Assembly: GCF_018622995.1 (NCBI RefSeq)
Contig: NZ_CP076022.1
Span: forward strand, 248,001-312,000
Source of the DNA: Arthrobacter jiangjiafuii
GTDB lineage: Bacteria > Actinomycetota > Actinomycetes > Actinomycetales > Micrococcaceae
Length of the DNA: 64,000 bases
Reading direction: 5' to 3'
Below the pieces are notes generated by a model. That model searched no databases, was not told the origin of the DNA, and saw only the letters and a list, made by a program, of their open reading frames with translations. Numbering within the stretch: position 1 is the stretch's first letter; each line of letters starts with the position of its first letter. Shown in pieces: positions 16,449 to 25,243 of this stretch. A program made the position numbers and the translations under genes.

Positions 16449-17672
16449 ATGAGCAGTCCGCCCGAGCACGCCGCCACCGTATCCGCCGCCGCGGAAGCCC
16501 GCGGCTCCCTGCGGTTGACCCGGAGCATCAGCGCCACCTGGACTTTCACGGCCACGTCGATCCTGATTTTCGAGCTCCTCATGGTTTTCTTCACGGTGGC
16601 CGTTCTTGTTGATGGGGGATCCGGCGGAGCAGCGGCCGCAGGAGTGGGTGCCGCCGGATTGCTGTGGACGGCAGCGACGCTGCTGCCGCTGCTCGACTAC
16701 CGCCATCGCACCGATGCGGCACCGATCATGAGCGTCCGCCATCTCGCACCGCTTCTGATGGCGGCGATATACGGGCTCGCGGCGGGAATGGGGACCGGGA
16801 TTTGGGTGCTGGCGGCCGTGCCCGTCATCCAAATAATCATGCTGCTGAACTGGCCGCCGGGAGTGCGCCTGCGCGTGGTGCTGGCGGCGACCGGCCTGCT
16901 TGTTGCGGTTGCGGCGATTGATTTTCGGCTGACGCTGGCAGACAGCAGCGGCACGGTGTGGCCCCAAGCGATCCTTGTGGGCGTGGCACTCCCGGCTATC
17001 ACCGTGAGCTCGTTGTGGTGGTGGGATGTGCTCGTCACGCTCGACCGGGCCCGTGGCTCTGAGGCGAGGCTCGCGGCCACCCAGGAGCGGCTGCGCCTCG
17101 CAACCGACGTTCATGATCTGCAGGGACACCACCTCCAGGTCATCGCCCTGCAGCTGGAGCTGGCCGAGCGGCTCATGCCGCATGACCCGGAGACGGGGAT
17201 GGAACATCTGCGTGCGGCCCGCGCCAGCGTGGCCGGTGCCAGCCAAGGCACCCGGGACCTTGCCGCACGGTTCCGCTCGGTGCCCCTGCGCGACGAGATG
17301 GCCAATGCCGTGGACCTTTTGAGGGCCGGCGGACACCAGGCTGAGTTCACGACCGATCCCGACACGTCGCTCGCACCGGCGTCGGTATTGGGGCCGGTCA
17401 TCCGTGAGACCACCACCAATGTGCTCCGCCACGGCGGCGGCAGATGGGCGCAGCTGTCCCTCAGCCGCGCGGACGAAGGGTGGCGGTACCAGATTTCCAA
17501 CGACGTCGGCGCGGTAGTTTCCTGCGGTGACGCTTCGGATCGGGATGCTTCCGGGTTGGACGGAATTGCGCTTCGGGCCGCCGGGGCGGGCGGCGAACTC
17601 GAGGTGCGGCGCGAAGACGAAACGTTCACCGTGGTTGTCACTGTTCCTGCGCCCGGAAAGGACAGCAAATGA
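16449..17672 (+). CDS. DesK-like sensor histidine kinase (HisKA_3)
   Basis: The 407-residue protein has about five to six hydrophobic segments in residues 30-190. A short linker (ARLAATQERLRLATD) leads into the dimerisation/phospho-acceptor helix DVHDLQGHHLQVIALQLE with the acceptor His222. A HATPase_c-like region follows (VIRETTTNVLRHG N-box near 315-327, SGLDGIALRAAGAGGEL G-box). It phosphorylates the adjacent response regulator; the signal is unknown, but the membrane topology resembles DesK-type envelope or lipid-fluidity sensors. There is no Shine-Dalgarno sequence; a TANNNT box 6 bases before the ATG suggests a leaderless mRNA. A GTG at 16443 is an alternative start. It overlaps the next gene by 4 bases. 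Confidence 0.88.
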   Translation: MSSPPEHAATVSAAAEARGSLRLTRSISATWTFTATSILIFELLMVFFTVAVLVDGGSGGAAAAGVGAAGLLWTAATLLPLLDYRHRTDAAPIMSVRHLAPLLMAAIYGLAAGMGTGIWVLAAVPVIQIIMLLNWPPGVRLRVVLAATGLLVAVAAIDFRLTLADSSGTVWPQAILVGVALPAITVSSLWWWDVLVTLDRARGSEARLAATQERLRLATDVHDLQGHHLQVIALQLELAERLMPHDPETGMEHLRAARASVAGASQGTRDLAARFRSVPLRDEMANAVDLLRAGGHQAEFTTDPDTSLAPASVLGPVIRETTTNVLRHGGGRWAQLSLSRADEGWRYQISNDVGAVVSCGDASDRDASGLDGIALRAAGAGGELEVRREDETFTVVVTVPAPGKDSK

Positions 17673-18271
17673 TCCGCGTGCTGCTTGCGGACGATGAGGG
17701 GATGATTCGCTCTGCTCTGGCGGCGTTGCTGAGCCTCGAATCGGATATCGAGGTTGTGGCGGAATGCGCCGACGGCGCGGAAGCGGTGAGCGAAGCGGTG
17801 CGGCTCAAGCCGGATATCTGTCTGCTGGACCTGGAAATGCCGCATCTCGACGGCGTTCAGGTCACGGAGCAGTTGAACCGAACCATCGCCGCGCGGTGCG
17901 TGATTGTCACCCGCCATGCCCGGCCGGGGGTCCTGCGGCGCGCGCTGGCGTCGGGTGCTGCGGGATTCATGCCGAAGTCCCGCAGCGCCCATGAGGTTGC
18001 TGTCGTCATCCGCCGCGTTGCTGCCGGTGGCCGCTACGTCGATCCGGAAGTGGCAGCAGACGCACTGAGCGACGAGCGCCCACCGTTGACCGACCGGGAG
18101 TTGGACGTGCTGCGCGCGGCCCGGCAAGGGGAGTCGACGCGGCAGATCGCGCACACCCTGTCACTGGCTACCGGCACCGTGCGTAACCACATCTCGACCG
18201 TACTAGGAAAGCTTGCGGTGGAGTCCCGGCAGCAAGCGGTGCTCCTTGCGGAGGAGCGCGGCTGGATTTGA
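17669..18271 (+). CDS. NarL/LuxR-family response regulator (DesR-like)
   Basis: The 200-residue protein has a receiver domain: acidic pair ADDE at 7-10, phospho-acceptor Asp54 in CLLDLEMPHLDG, and a KS pair near 104. The C-terminal LuxR-type helix-turn-helix is at about 138-190 (LTDRELDVLRAARQGES, then GTVRNHISTVLGKL). Its ATG overlaps the kinase stop as ATGA, so kinase and regulator are coupled. The likely targets are its own promoter and the divergent export-protein gene through the palindrome at 16417-16432. Kinase partner and family are secure; the target is inference. Confidence 0.92.
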   Translation: MIRVLLADDEGMIRSALAALLSLESDIEVVAECADGAEAVSEAVRLKPDICLLDLEMPHLDGVQVTEQLNRTIAARCVIVTRHARPGVLRRALASGAAGFMPKSRSAHEVAVVIRRVAAGGRYVDPEVAADALSDERPPLTDRELDVLRAARQGESTRQIAHTLSLATGTVRNHISTVLGKLAVESRQQAVLLAEERGWI

Positions 18272-18356
18272 CCGTCGCCCCAGGCGCAGGTTTTTCAGCC
18301 ACGAGGACCACTGCAGCATCCGGAGTCTTCTGCCAGGAGTTCCGCGTCGCCGGGAC

Positions 18357-19187
18357 CTATAAGTGGGCGTTCGGGCGTCGGGTGAGCCGCTCGGTGAGGA
18401 GCCTGTTGGCCCAGTTCGGAGATATCTGGGCCGTTGCAGCCAGGACACGGGCCTGGATCCCGACGGCGCGGTGGACGTTCCGGGGCCACCTCCGGTTGCG
18501 GGCCTTGACGCTGCGATCCACGGCGGCGACAGCGGCTGCGGCAACGTCGGTTTCGTTCAGCCGCACACCGAACGACTGGATTGCTCCGATGTTGACGCCC
18601 TTGACCATCCCGGTGTTGACGAACAGCGGCCATAGATCGAGCACGGCAATGCCATGTTCCGCCCATTCCAGTTCCAGTGCCTCGGTGAGGCCGCGGACAG
18701 CGAACTTCGTCGCCGAGTAGGTGGCAAGATCAGGCTGCCCGTAAATGGCCGAGGCAGATCCCAGATTGAGCAGCACCGGCCTGTCAGCCTTCTTCAGGTA
18801 CGGGAACGCGGTATGGGCACCGTTGATGGTGCCGAGAACGTTGACGTCCACGAGCGCCCGGTGCCGTTCAAGATCGGTATCAACGAACGGCCCGGCAGCC
18901 AGCAGCCCGGCGTTGTTGACCAGCAGGTCCAAGTGGTCCTCGCACACGGAGGCCAGGGCATCGCGCCACTGCTGGGCATCCCGGACATCGAGCGGTCCGG
19001 TGACGACGGTCGTGCCGTGGGCAGAAGCGATGTCCTTGAGCTCGGCGAGGCCGTGAGTGTCGATGTCGAAGGCGCCGACCCGCCATCCGTTGCGCAGCAG
19101 AAGGGCGGCGGTGGCGTGTCCGATGCCGCGGCCGGCGCCCGTGACGACGGCGACGCGGCCGGAATGCTGCTCACTGTTCCCGGCCAT
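18357..19187 (-). CDS. Short-chain dehydrogenase/reductase of the monooxygenase operon
   Basis: The 276-residue classical SDR has the cofactor motif TGAGRGIG at 16-23, NNAG at 91-94, and catalytic Ser144/Ser146, Tyr157 and Lys161 (YSATK). A basic C-terminal extension follows. It likely oxidises or reduces an alcohol/ketone made or used by the monooxygenase. The ATG at 19187 begins one base after the monooxygenase stop, so translation is coupled. An open frame continues upstream to 19994 but is antisense overlap with no homology. FMO + SDR + alpha/beta hydrolase recalls the mycobacterial mymA cluster, which supports a role in lipid or ketone metabolism; the exact substrate is unknown. Confidence 0.88.
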   Translation of the reverse strand: MAGNSEQHSGRVAVVTGAGRGIGHATAALLLRNGWRVGAFDIDTHGLAELKDIASAHGTTVVTGPLDVRDAQQWRDALASVCEDHLDLLVNNAGLLAAGPFVDTDLERHRALVDVNVLGTINGAHTAFPYLKKADRPVLLNLGSASAIYGQPDLATYSATKFAVRGLTEALELEWAEHGIAVLDLWPLFVNTGMVKGVNIGAIQSFGVRLNETDVAAAAVAAVDRSVKARNRRWPRNVHRAVGIQARVLAATAQISPNWANRLLTERLTRRPNAHL

Positions 19188-19188
19188 C

Positions 19189-20574
19189 TCAGGCCGCCAC
19201 GCGGTGGGAGTTGGCCTGCGCAGCGGTGACGCGCCGTGCTCCGGCCTCGCGCTCGCTGCGCAGGACCCGCATGTAATCGTCGAAATCCACCTGGATGGTG
19301 TGCCGCTTGCTGGTGACGTACCTCTTGGCGACCGCCTTCCGGTGGCGGTCAATCTCCGCGTCCATCTCCGCCGGTTCCGGCAGGGCGTAGCGGCCCTGGA
19401 GATGGTCGGCAGCGAGCTCGGACTGCCGCTCGGAGATCGGCATGATCGCGCCGAGCGGCTGGACGAGTCCGATGAAGAACAGCCCGGGCACCGTCGGGTG
19501 GAACATCCGCTTGTAGAGCCTGACCTCGTTGTCTCCGCCGGGGTCAAGGAAGTCACGGTCGAAGAAGGGGAAGGAGATCTTGTACCCGGTGCAGTAGACC
19601 ACCAGGTCGGCCGCGACGCGGCTGCCGTCCGCGAAGACCACGTCGTCGCCGTCGAACCGCTGGATGTTTGGCTTCGGAACCACGGCGCCGTGGGCCAGCC
19701 GGTCGAGCACCCGGCTGGACATGGTCGGGTGTGCCTGGGCGAACTTATGGTCGGGCTCCTGGAGGCCGTAGCGCGACATCGGACCCGTGGCCGCACGCAT
19801 GAGCAGCCGGGCAACCGGCCAGCGGACCCAGGACGGGATCTTCTCGTTCCCGGCGATCTCATCGTAGGGCTTGCCGAAGACGTACTTGGGAATGATGTGC
19901 ACTCCCCGCCGGTGGGAGAGGTAGGTCTCGGCCGCGTGATAGCTGGCGTCCGTGGAGATGTCCATGGCCGAGTTGCCCATGCCGAGCACCACAACCCTCT
20001 TGCCGACGAGCTGCTGCTCGTCCTTGTAGTCGTGGGAGTGCATCTGCTCGCCGGTGAAGGTCTCCGCGCCGGGGAAAGCGGGCTCCGGCATCCGGGGGTC
20101 CCAGTGGTGGCCGTTGGCGACCATGACCGAGCCGTAGAACCGGGTCTCCCCGCTGTTCAGCCGCACCTCGAAACCGCCGCGGGGGAGCGGGTGCACCTGC
20201 TCCACGCCGGTGTTGAAGGTGATCTTGTCCCGGAACCCGAAGTGGTCCACGTAGGCGTCGAAGTACGCGGCGATCTGGTCGTGGCGGGCGAAGTTGGGCA
20301 GGGCCTCGGGCATCGGAAAGTCGCTGAACTCCATCCGGCTGCGGGAGGTGTTGATGTGCAGGGATTTGTACGTCGCCGACACGCCGTTGCTGTTGCCCCA
20401 CACCCAGTTGCCGCCCACCCGGTCGGAAAGCTCGAAGCAGTCGAAGCCGAGTCCGCGTTCGTGGAGCACCTTGGCCGCCGTGATGCCGGAGGATCCGGCG
20501 CCGATGACACACACGCGCTCGCGGTCGCTGCGGCTGAGGTTGGCGGCGGAGGACGTGCTGTGGAATGTCGTCAT
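19189..20574 (-). CDS. Flavin-containing monooxygenase (FMO/BVMO-like)
   Basis: The 461-residue protein has FAD motif GAGSSG at 25-30, WGNSNG near 59-64, the FMO fingerprint FTGEQMHSHDY at 173-183 (F-x-G-x3-H-x3-Y), and the second nucleotide motif GMGNSAMD at 198-205 for NADPH. The length is usual for class B flavoprotein monooxygenases, which insert oxygen into N, S or carbonyl groups. The ATG at 20574 shares a divergent promoter with the alpha/beta hydrolase. The SDR follows directly. The TetR-like operator between the divergent genes suggests joint repression by the TetR protein encoded at 21467. Confidence 0.9.
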   Translation of the reverse strand: MTTFHSTSSAANLSRSDRERVCVIGAGSSGITAAKVLHERGLGFDCFELSDRVGGNWVWGNSNGVSATYKSLHINTSRSRMEFSDFPMPEALPNFARHDQIAAYFDAYVDHFGFRDKITFNTGVEQVHPLPRGGFEVRLNSGETRFYGSVMVANGHHWDPRMPEPAFPGAETFTGEQMHSHDYKDEQQLVGKRVVVLGMGNSAMDISTDASYHAAETYLSHRRGVHIIPKYVFGKPYDEIAGNEKIPSWVRWPVARLLMRAATGPMSRYGLQEPDHKFAQAHPTMSSRVLDRLAHGAVVPKPNIQRFDGDDVVFADGSRVAADLVVYCTGYKISFPFFDRDFLDPGGDNEVRLYKRMFHPTVPGLFFIGLVQPLGAIMPISERQSELAADHLQGRYALPEPAEMDAEIDRHRKAVAKRYVTSKRHTIQVDFDDYMRVLRSEREAGARRVTAAQANSHRVAA

Positions 20575-20594
20575 TGGCGCTCCAGGCTGTGGAT

Positions 20595-20609
20595 ATGACC
20601 GGTGGTCAT
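20595..20609. promoter_or_regulatory. Inverted repeat ATGACC-N3-GGTCAT, candidate TetR operator
   Basis: ATGACC at 20595-20600 and GGTCAT at 20604-20609 are perfect complements. The site lies between the divergent monooxygenase and hydrolase genes, 17 bases before a TAGACT box. Size and symmetry fit a TetR-family operator; the TetR gene is two genes away. Confidence 0.5.
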
Positions 20610-20625
20610 GTGATGTGTGTCACTG

Positions 20626-20642
20626 TAGACTCCCCGACTGTG
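20626..20642 (+). promoter_or_regulatory. Probable -10 box and leaderless GTG start of the hydrolase
   Basis: TAGACT at 20626-20631 fits TANNNT and ends 8 bases before the GTG at 20640. No ribosome site is present, which decides the start in favour of this GTG over in-frame ATGs further upstream that would lie inside the operator. Confidence 0.45.
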
Positions 20643-21443
20643 ACGATCAACATCAACACTCCGGCATGCAGCATCGGTCCGCGCGGCCTGGAGCTGCACC
20701 ACGTCCTTCCGGCCCCCGGTGTGCCGGAGAAAGCACCGCTATTGTTCGTGCACGGGCTCGGACACGGAGCCTGGTGCTGGTCCCACTGGCTGGAGGCTGC
20801 CGCCGCGGCCGGCCATCCGGCGTACGCGGTCTCGCTGCGCGGACACGGTGCCAGCCAAGGGTCGTTGCGGACGGCCAGGCTGAGCCATTATGTCGACGAC
20901 GTCGTCCACACGGCGGCCAGCCTGCCCCGGCGGCCGGTGCTGGTCGGACACTCCCTGGGCGGGCTGGTGGTGCAGCTGGCACTGGCGCGGTACGCCGCCC
21001 GGGCCGGTGTCCTGGTGGCTCCCGTGCCGGCCCATCCGGCCGTGGGTTCCCTCCTGGCGATTGCCCGCCGCCACCCCGCAGACGCGGCCCGCTTGTGCCT
21101 CGGCAGGTCCTTGCCGCTGCGCCCGGACTACCTGTTCAACCAGCTCCCCGGGCCCGAGGCCCAGCGGCTGGCCGACCGGTGCGGGCCGGAGTCGCCGCTG
21201 GTCCAGTACCAGCTCCTGCTGCACCGGCCGGCAGCGCGGCCCCGCGGCGACGCGCCGGTGCTGGTGCTTGCCACCCCGGACGATGCCCTCGTGCCCCTGG
21301 CCGACGTGCGCCGCACGGCATCGCGCTACGCAGCCCCCGTCCTCACCTTCCCCGGCATGGGCCACGACCTGATGCTCGACCGCGGGTGGCGCGCACCCTT
21401 CGATGCGATGACGAGCTGGCTCGGCCAGCTGCCGCCGCGCTGA
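20640..21443 (+). CDS. Alpha/beta hydrolase
   Basis: The 267-residue protein (from the GTG at 20640) has oxyanion loop FVHGLGHGAW at 36-45, nucleophile elbow GHSLGG at 103-108 (Ser105), the acidic residue in LATPDDALVPL near 224-234, and the catalytic His in GMGHDLML near 250. It is a serine esterase/lipase-type enzyme. The gene is divergent from the monooxygenase-SDR operon, from which it is separated by a candidate TetR operator. It could hydrolyse esters produced by Baeyer-Villiger-type oxidation, as in related clusters; this is inference. In-frame starts exist at 20565, 20595 and 20613, but they overlap the monooxygenase start or the operator. Confidence 0.85.
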   Translation: MTININTPACSIGPRGLELHHVLPAPGVPEKAPLLFVHGLGHGAWCWSHWLEAAAAAGHPAYAVSLRGHGASQGSLRTARLSHYVDDVVHTAASLPRRPVLVGHSLGGLVVQLALARYAARAGVLVAPVPAHPAVGSLLAIARRHPADAARLCLGRSLPLRPDYLFNQLPGPEAQRLADRCGPESPLVQYQLLLHRPAARPRGDAPVLVLATPDDALVPLADVRRTASRYAAPVLTFPGMGHDLMLDRGWRAPFDAMTSWLGQLPPR

Positions 21444-21466
21444 GCATCGCCGCATCGGGCGGACGG

Positions 21467-22126
21467 TCAGACGGCGTCGAGGTGTTGCGGACCGAACGCC
21501 GCCTCGAGCACAGCGACCAAACGCTCGACGGCGGAATGCCGTTCCTGACGGGCCGCGCTGCTCAACCCCAGCACCGGATCAAGGCCCGGGCTGTGCGGGG
21601 CCAGTGCGATGTGGGGCAGCAACACCAGCAACAGGGCGAGGAAAGCCTCCAGGTCCGCCTGCGGCCGCAGGTCACCGCGCTTGGAAGCACCGGCCAACAG
21701 CGGCCGCAGAACGGCGGCGTAGTGCTCATTGGCGACCTGACGGACCGCCATCCGCGCGGACCGCTCCGGTTCCACGTTGACCGCCACCGTCATCGCGAGC
21801 TCCAGGGGGTGGGAATGGAAGTACTCCTCCCACAGCACCACCAGCTCGCGGAGCGGGACGAAGAACCCGTGGCTCCAGTCGAGAGACCGGATGGCCATCT
21901 CCATGTCCGCCCGGATGCGGACGCTGGCGCGCTCGGACAGGTACGCGTACAGGTCTGATTTGTCGCGGAAGTACTGGAACAGGCTGCCCTTGGCGACACC
22001 AGCCTCGCGTGCAATGACGTTCAAGCTGCCCCCGGAGAAGCCGTGCCGGGAGAACTCATCCTCTGCCGCGCTGATCACCGCGTTACGCCGGGCCTCCGGC
22101 AGCCGCTCCCACGTCGTCGTCGGCAT
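21467..22126 (-). CDS. TetR-family transcriptional regulator
   Basis: The 219-residue protein has the N-terminal TetR helix-turn-helix: AVISAAEDEFSRHGFSG, then VIAREAGVAKGSLFQYF at 38-54 and DKSDLYAYL. The C-terminal helical ligand domain is unassigned. GGAGG precedes the ATG at 22126. It is convergent with the alpha/beta hydrolase and is the likely repressor of the monooxygenase, SDR and hydrolase genes through the inverted repeat at 20595-20609. The inducer is probably a substrate of that pathway. Confidence 0.92.
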   Translation of the reverse strand: MPTTTWERLPEARRNAVISAAEDEFSRHGFSGGSLNVIAREAGVAKGSLFQYFRDKSDLYAYLSERASVRIRADMEMAIRSLDWSHGFFVPLRELVVLWEEYFHSHPLELAMTVAVNVEPERSARMAVRQVANEHYAAVLRPLLAGASKRGDLRPQADLEAFLALLLVLLPHIALAPHSPGLDPVLGLSSAARQERHSAVERLVAVLEAAFGPQHLDAV

Positions 22127-22331
22127 CCAATGTCCTCCCGCTTGCGCTCACAGTCAGCCCCAGTCTCCCAGAGTCCTTCGCCGGTCCCCGCCAGAAGTGG
22201 TCGTACACTTCGGTGACCGGTCTACAAGGGGGACACCGCGTGGCATGCCAGGGCTGCACGACATCTTCACATCTCGCCCGGGCCAACGCGCGCCAGCTGC
22301 TCTGAGCCCGCACCCGCAACCGTGAGACGCA

Positions 22332-22367
22332 AAGGGGTCGGCTGCTCCACCGAGCAATCGACCCCTT
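22332..22367 (-). terminator. Terminator of the phosphonate operon
   Basis: AAGGGGTCG at 22332-22340 pairs with CGACCCCTT at 22359-22367, and an inner GCTC/GAGC stem strengthens it. It lies 15 bases after the stop of the leftward phnS gene; read leftward the stem ends in TTT. Confidence 0.65.
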
Positions 22368-22381
22368 AGCGGTTCGGAGGA

Positions 22382-23461
22382 CTAGAGCGTCCCGGTGACC
22401 GTGTTCCACTCGCCAATGTAGTCGTCGAGGTTGGTTGCAATGTCATCCCAGTCGGGATGCAGGACCGTTACTCCGTCCATGATTGCTGCGAGCTCTTCGG
22501 CAACGTCACCGGCAGGCGTGATATCGGTGCGTGCGGGGAAGCCTCCGCCGCTGGTGGTGATCAGCGCCTGCGCATCGTCTGTGTAGAGGTAGTCCAGCAG
22601 CTTCTTGGCGGCGTCCTCGTGCGGGGCGTTGGCCACCAGGCCGACGGTGTAGGGGACGGAGAGGGTAGTCGGGATGCCGTCGTCGCCCTTAAGGAAGAAG
22701 ATGCCGAGGTTGGGCATGGTGGCGCTCTGTGCGAAGTTCATCTGCACATCGCCGTTGGCGATGAGCAGTTCGCCCTTGTCGACCTTCGCGGCCAGTTGGC
22801 CGGTGGAGTCGGACGGCCCGACGTTATTCTTCTGCAGCTCGCCGAAGAAGGTGTAGGCCTTATCAGCACCCAGGACTTCACGGGCGAGCATCAACATGGC
22901 CGTGCCGTCACCGGCGATGCCGGGGGTGGAGTACTGGAGTTTGCCCTGGTAGGCGGGATCCAGAAGGTCCTGCCATGACTCGGGCGCATCGGCGGCTTCG
23001 GCAGTGTTGTGGATGAAGCCGATGTAGTTGTTGACCAGCGTTGTGTAGGCCCCGTCCGCGTCCTTGTCCTCCGCGGGGACGTTCTCCGTGCCGGCAGGCT
23101 GATAGGGGGTGAGCAGCCCGTCCTCATCGGCGATCTGGATGAAGGGCGGCAGGGTGACGAGCAGGTCGGCCTGTGTGTTGCTTGATTCTTGGTTCACGCG
23201 TTGCAGGACTTCCCCGGAACCGCCTTCCACAACCTGCACCTTGATGCCGGTTTCGGCAGTAAATGCGGCGAAGACCTGGGCGTAGTAGGAGTTGTCGCCG
23301 TCGTTCAGGCCGTCAGCGGTGTACACGGTAACGGTGTCGCTGTCGCCGGACGCCGGGGTGCCGTCGGCGGTGGCGGATCCGGCGCAGCCGGTGAGCGTGG
23401 CGATGGACAGACTGGCGCCGAGGGTGAGCGCAAGGCGGGCCTGGATGCGGAAGTTGGCCAT
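22382..23461 (-). CDS. phnS: 2-Aminoethylphosphonate ABC importer, substrate-binding lipoprotein
   Basis: The 359-residue protein has a lipoprotein signal peptide (hydrophobic 10-24, lipobox LTGC with Cys26). The mature part is an iron(III)/spermidine-type binding fold: VTVYTADGLNDGD near 44-56, ETGIKVQVVEGGSGE, then PYTVGLVANAPHEDAAKKLLDYL. The best match is PhnS of AEP importers because of the neighbouring PhnT/U/V and phosphonatase-like genes. It is the last gene of the operon, 74 bases after phnV. The ATG at 23461 gives the correct signal peptide; the frame is open to 23749 but that extension is not a signal sequence. A terminator follows at 22332-22367. Confidence 0.85.
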   Translation of the reverse strand: MANFRIQARLALTLGASLSIATLTGCAGSATADGTPASGDSDTVTVYTADGLNDGDNSYYAQVFAAFTAETGIKVQVVEGGSGEVLQRVNQESSNTQADLLVTLPPFIQIADEDGLLTPYQPAGTENVPAEDKDADGAYTTLVNNYIGFIHNTAEAADAPESWQDLLDPAYQGKLQYSTPGIAGDGTAMLMLAREVLGADKAYTFFGELQKNNVGPSDSTGQLAAKVDKGELLIANGDVQMNFAQSATMPNLGIFFLKGDDGIPTTLSVPYTVGLVANAPHEDAAKKLLDYLYTDDAQALITTSGGGFPARTDITPAGDVAEELAAIMDGVTVLHPDWDDIATNLDDYIGEWNTVTGTL

Positions 23462-23535
23462 GACGGATCGCTTTCTCTGGGTGAAGGGCGGTTCAGTGGT
23501 GGTGGGGGTGTGGGGGATTGGGGTCGGGGCCGCGT

Positions 23536-24342
23536 TCAGCGGGTAATTCCGGTACGTCGGTTGGCCATGCGTTGCAGGACCAGCAGCGCGATAAGGGTGA
23601 TCAGCAACAGGAGAACGGCGAGGGCAGCACCTTCGTACAGGCGGATGCCCCGGCTGGTGAAGGAAAACACCTGCAGCGGCATGGTCCGCCAGGACGGCGG
23701 GGCGACCATCATCATTGCGGTGAGTTCGCCCATCGACATGGCGATACACATCGCGGCGGCGCCGGCCAGTGCGGGGCGCAGCAGGGGGAGCACCACCGTG
23801 GCGATGATCCGGGTGCGGCTGGCCCCGAGGGCTGAGGCGGCTTCTTCGAACGCCGGATCCAGGCGGACGACGGCGGCGGAGATCGGCTGGTAGGCGAGGG
23901 CGACGACGAGTACGGTGTGTGCGACGACGACGATCCAGACCGTGCCGTTCAGGCGCAGCGGACCGGAGGAAAACGCCATCAGCAGGGCAAGCCCCACGGC
24001 CACGGAGGGAATCGCGACGGGGAGCAGGAAGACGGTGTCGATGATTCGTTTGAGCCAGGGGGTGCGGCGGGCGGCCAGTGCCGCCGTCGTCGCAATGATC
24101 AGTGCAAGGACTGTGGCGACGAAGGCGGTGACGAGCGAGGCGGTGACGGTGTTGGCGGTGGCGGATTCCGTGAACACAGCGGCGAAGTTACCCAACGTCG
24201 CTCCGGAGGGGAGGACACCGGACCAGCTGGTGGCGAAGGCACCGAGGATGATGACGAGGAAGGGCAGCGCGAACATTGCCAGCAGAAGCGCGATCGCGAC
24301 GGTGTGCACGAGCAGGCGGGCGGCACGGTTTCTAACGAGCAC
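23536..24342 (-). CDS. phnV: AEP ABC importer permease (PhnV-like)
   Basis: The 268-residue permease has six predicted hydrophobic segments and the BPD inner-membrane motif EEAASALGASRTRIIATVVLP at about 186-206, where the ATPase docks. It begins with a GTG at 24342 overlapping phnU by 11 bases, so it is coupled. It forms the heterodimeric channel with PhnU for aminoethylphosphonate uptake. Substrate assignment rests on operon context. Confidence 0.87.
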   Translation of the reverse strand: MLVRNRAARLLVHTVAIALLLAMFALPFLVIILGAFATSWSGVLPSGATLGNFAAVFTESATANTVTASLVTAFVATVLALIIATTAALAARRTPWLKRIIDTVFLLPVAIPSVAVGLALLMAFSSGPLRLNGTVWIVVVAHTVLVVALAYQPISAAVVRLDPAFEEAASALGASRTRIIATVVLPLLRPALAGAAAMCIAMSMGELTAMMMVAPPSWRTMPLQVFSFTSRGIRLYEGAALAVLLLLITLIALLVLQRMANRRTGITR

Positions 24343-25243
24343 GGGAGCCTCCGAGGGTGCGGGCGGTGACCTGGCGGTACAGGATGTACAGGCCCAGCGA
24401 GAGGGCGATGTTCACGACGGCGGCGACGGCGGCGACACCGTAATTGCCGCGTCCGATGGCTTGGCCGTAGACGAGGGTGGGCAGGGTGGAAACTCCTTTG
24501 GCTCCGGTGAACAGGACGATGCCGAATTCGTTCATGGCGCGCAGAAGCACGAGGGACCCGCCGGCGAGGATAGAGGGAAGGATCTCCGGGAGAATCACCC
24601 GGCGGACAATGCGCCACGGTTTCGCACCGAGCGCTTCGGCGACCTCGACCTGGCTGGTATCCATTACCTGGAGGGCCGCCAGGGCGGGGCGTAGGGCGAA
24701 GGGGGTGAAGTAGATGACTTCGGCCAGGATGACGCCCCACTGGGTGCTGAGGAGGCTGACCGGCGGCAGGCTCAGGGCGCTGAGGGCGCCGTTGACCATG
24801 CCCACGTTTCCCCACACGAACACCAGGGCGAGCGTAATCAGGAAGGACGGAAAAGACAGATACACGTTGAGGGCGTTGGTGATGAATTCGGTTCCGCGGA
24901 ACGGCACAAAGACCATCACGATGGCCAGGAACGTTCCCAGAATGACGCAGAGCACCGCGACGATCGACGCGATTCGGACGGTCGTCCAGACGGTGTCGAT
25001 GAACACGGGGTTGCTGAAGAGTCGGTCCCAGGTGGCGAGGGTGAGGGTCCCCGCATCATCGTGAATGGAATTGCTGAGCAGCAACAGCACCGGATAAACG
25101 GTGAACACGAGCATCAGCGCCAGGGGGAGCAGCGCGACCAGGATGGCGGCGGTGCGGCGTCGTCGTTTGTTCTGCTCCGGTGCGTTGAAGGCGGGGGAAC
25201 CGCTTTCAGCTACGTCCGCCGGTGCGGGGGCAAGTGTGGTCAT
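24332..25243 (-). CDS. phnU: AEP ABC importer permease (PhnU-like)
   Basis: The 303-residue permease has a basic N-terminal stretch (NKRRRRTAA) and six hydrophobic segments. The ATPase-docking loop VEVAEALGAKPWRIVRRVILP lies at about 197-217. Its ATG overlaps the phnT stop by 4 bases. It pairs with PhnV. A long first cytoplasmic tail with AP-rich sequence is unusual but harmless. The AEP assignment is from context, the permease fold from sequence. Confidence 0.87.
   Translation of the reverse strand: MTTLAPAPADVAESGSPAFNAPEQNKRRRRTAAILVALLPLALMLVFTVYPVLLLLSNSIHDDAGTLTLATWDRLFSNPVFIDTVWTTVRIASIVAVLCVILGTFLAIVMVFVPFRGTEFITNALNVYLSFPSFLITLALVFVWGNVGMVNGALSALSLPPVSLLSTQWGVILAEVIYFTPFALRPALAALQVMDTSQVEVAEALGAKPWRIVRRVILPEILPSILAGGSLVLLRAMNEFGIVLFTGAKGVSTLPTLVYGQAIGRGNYGVAAVAAVVNIALSLGLYILYRQVTARTLGGSRAR

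Noticed and set aside
18357-19994. Extension of the SDR upstream to 545 residues
   Set aside because: The extra residues are antisense-frame sequence across the monooxygenase gene; the true ATG is at 19187 just after the monooxygenase stop.
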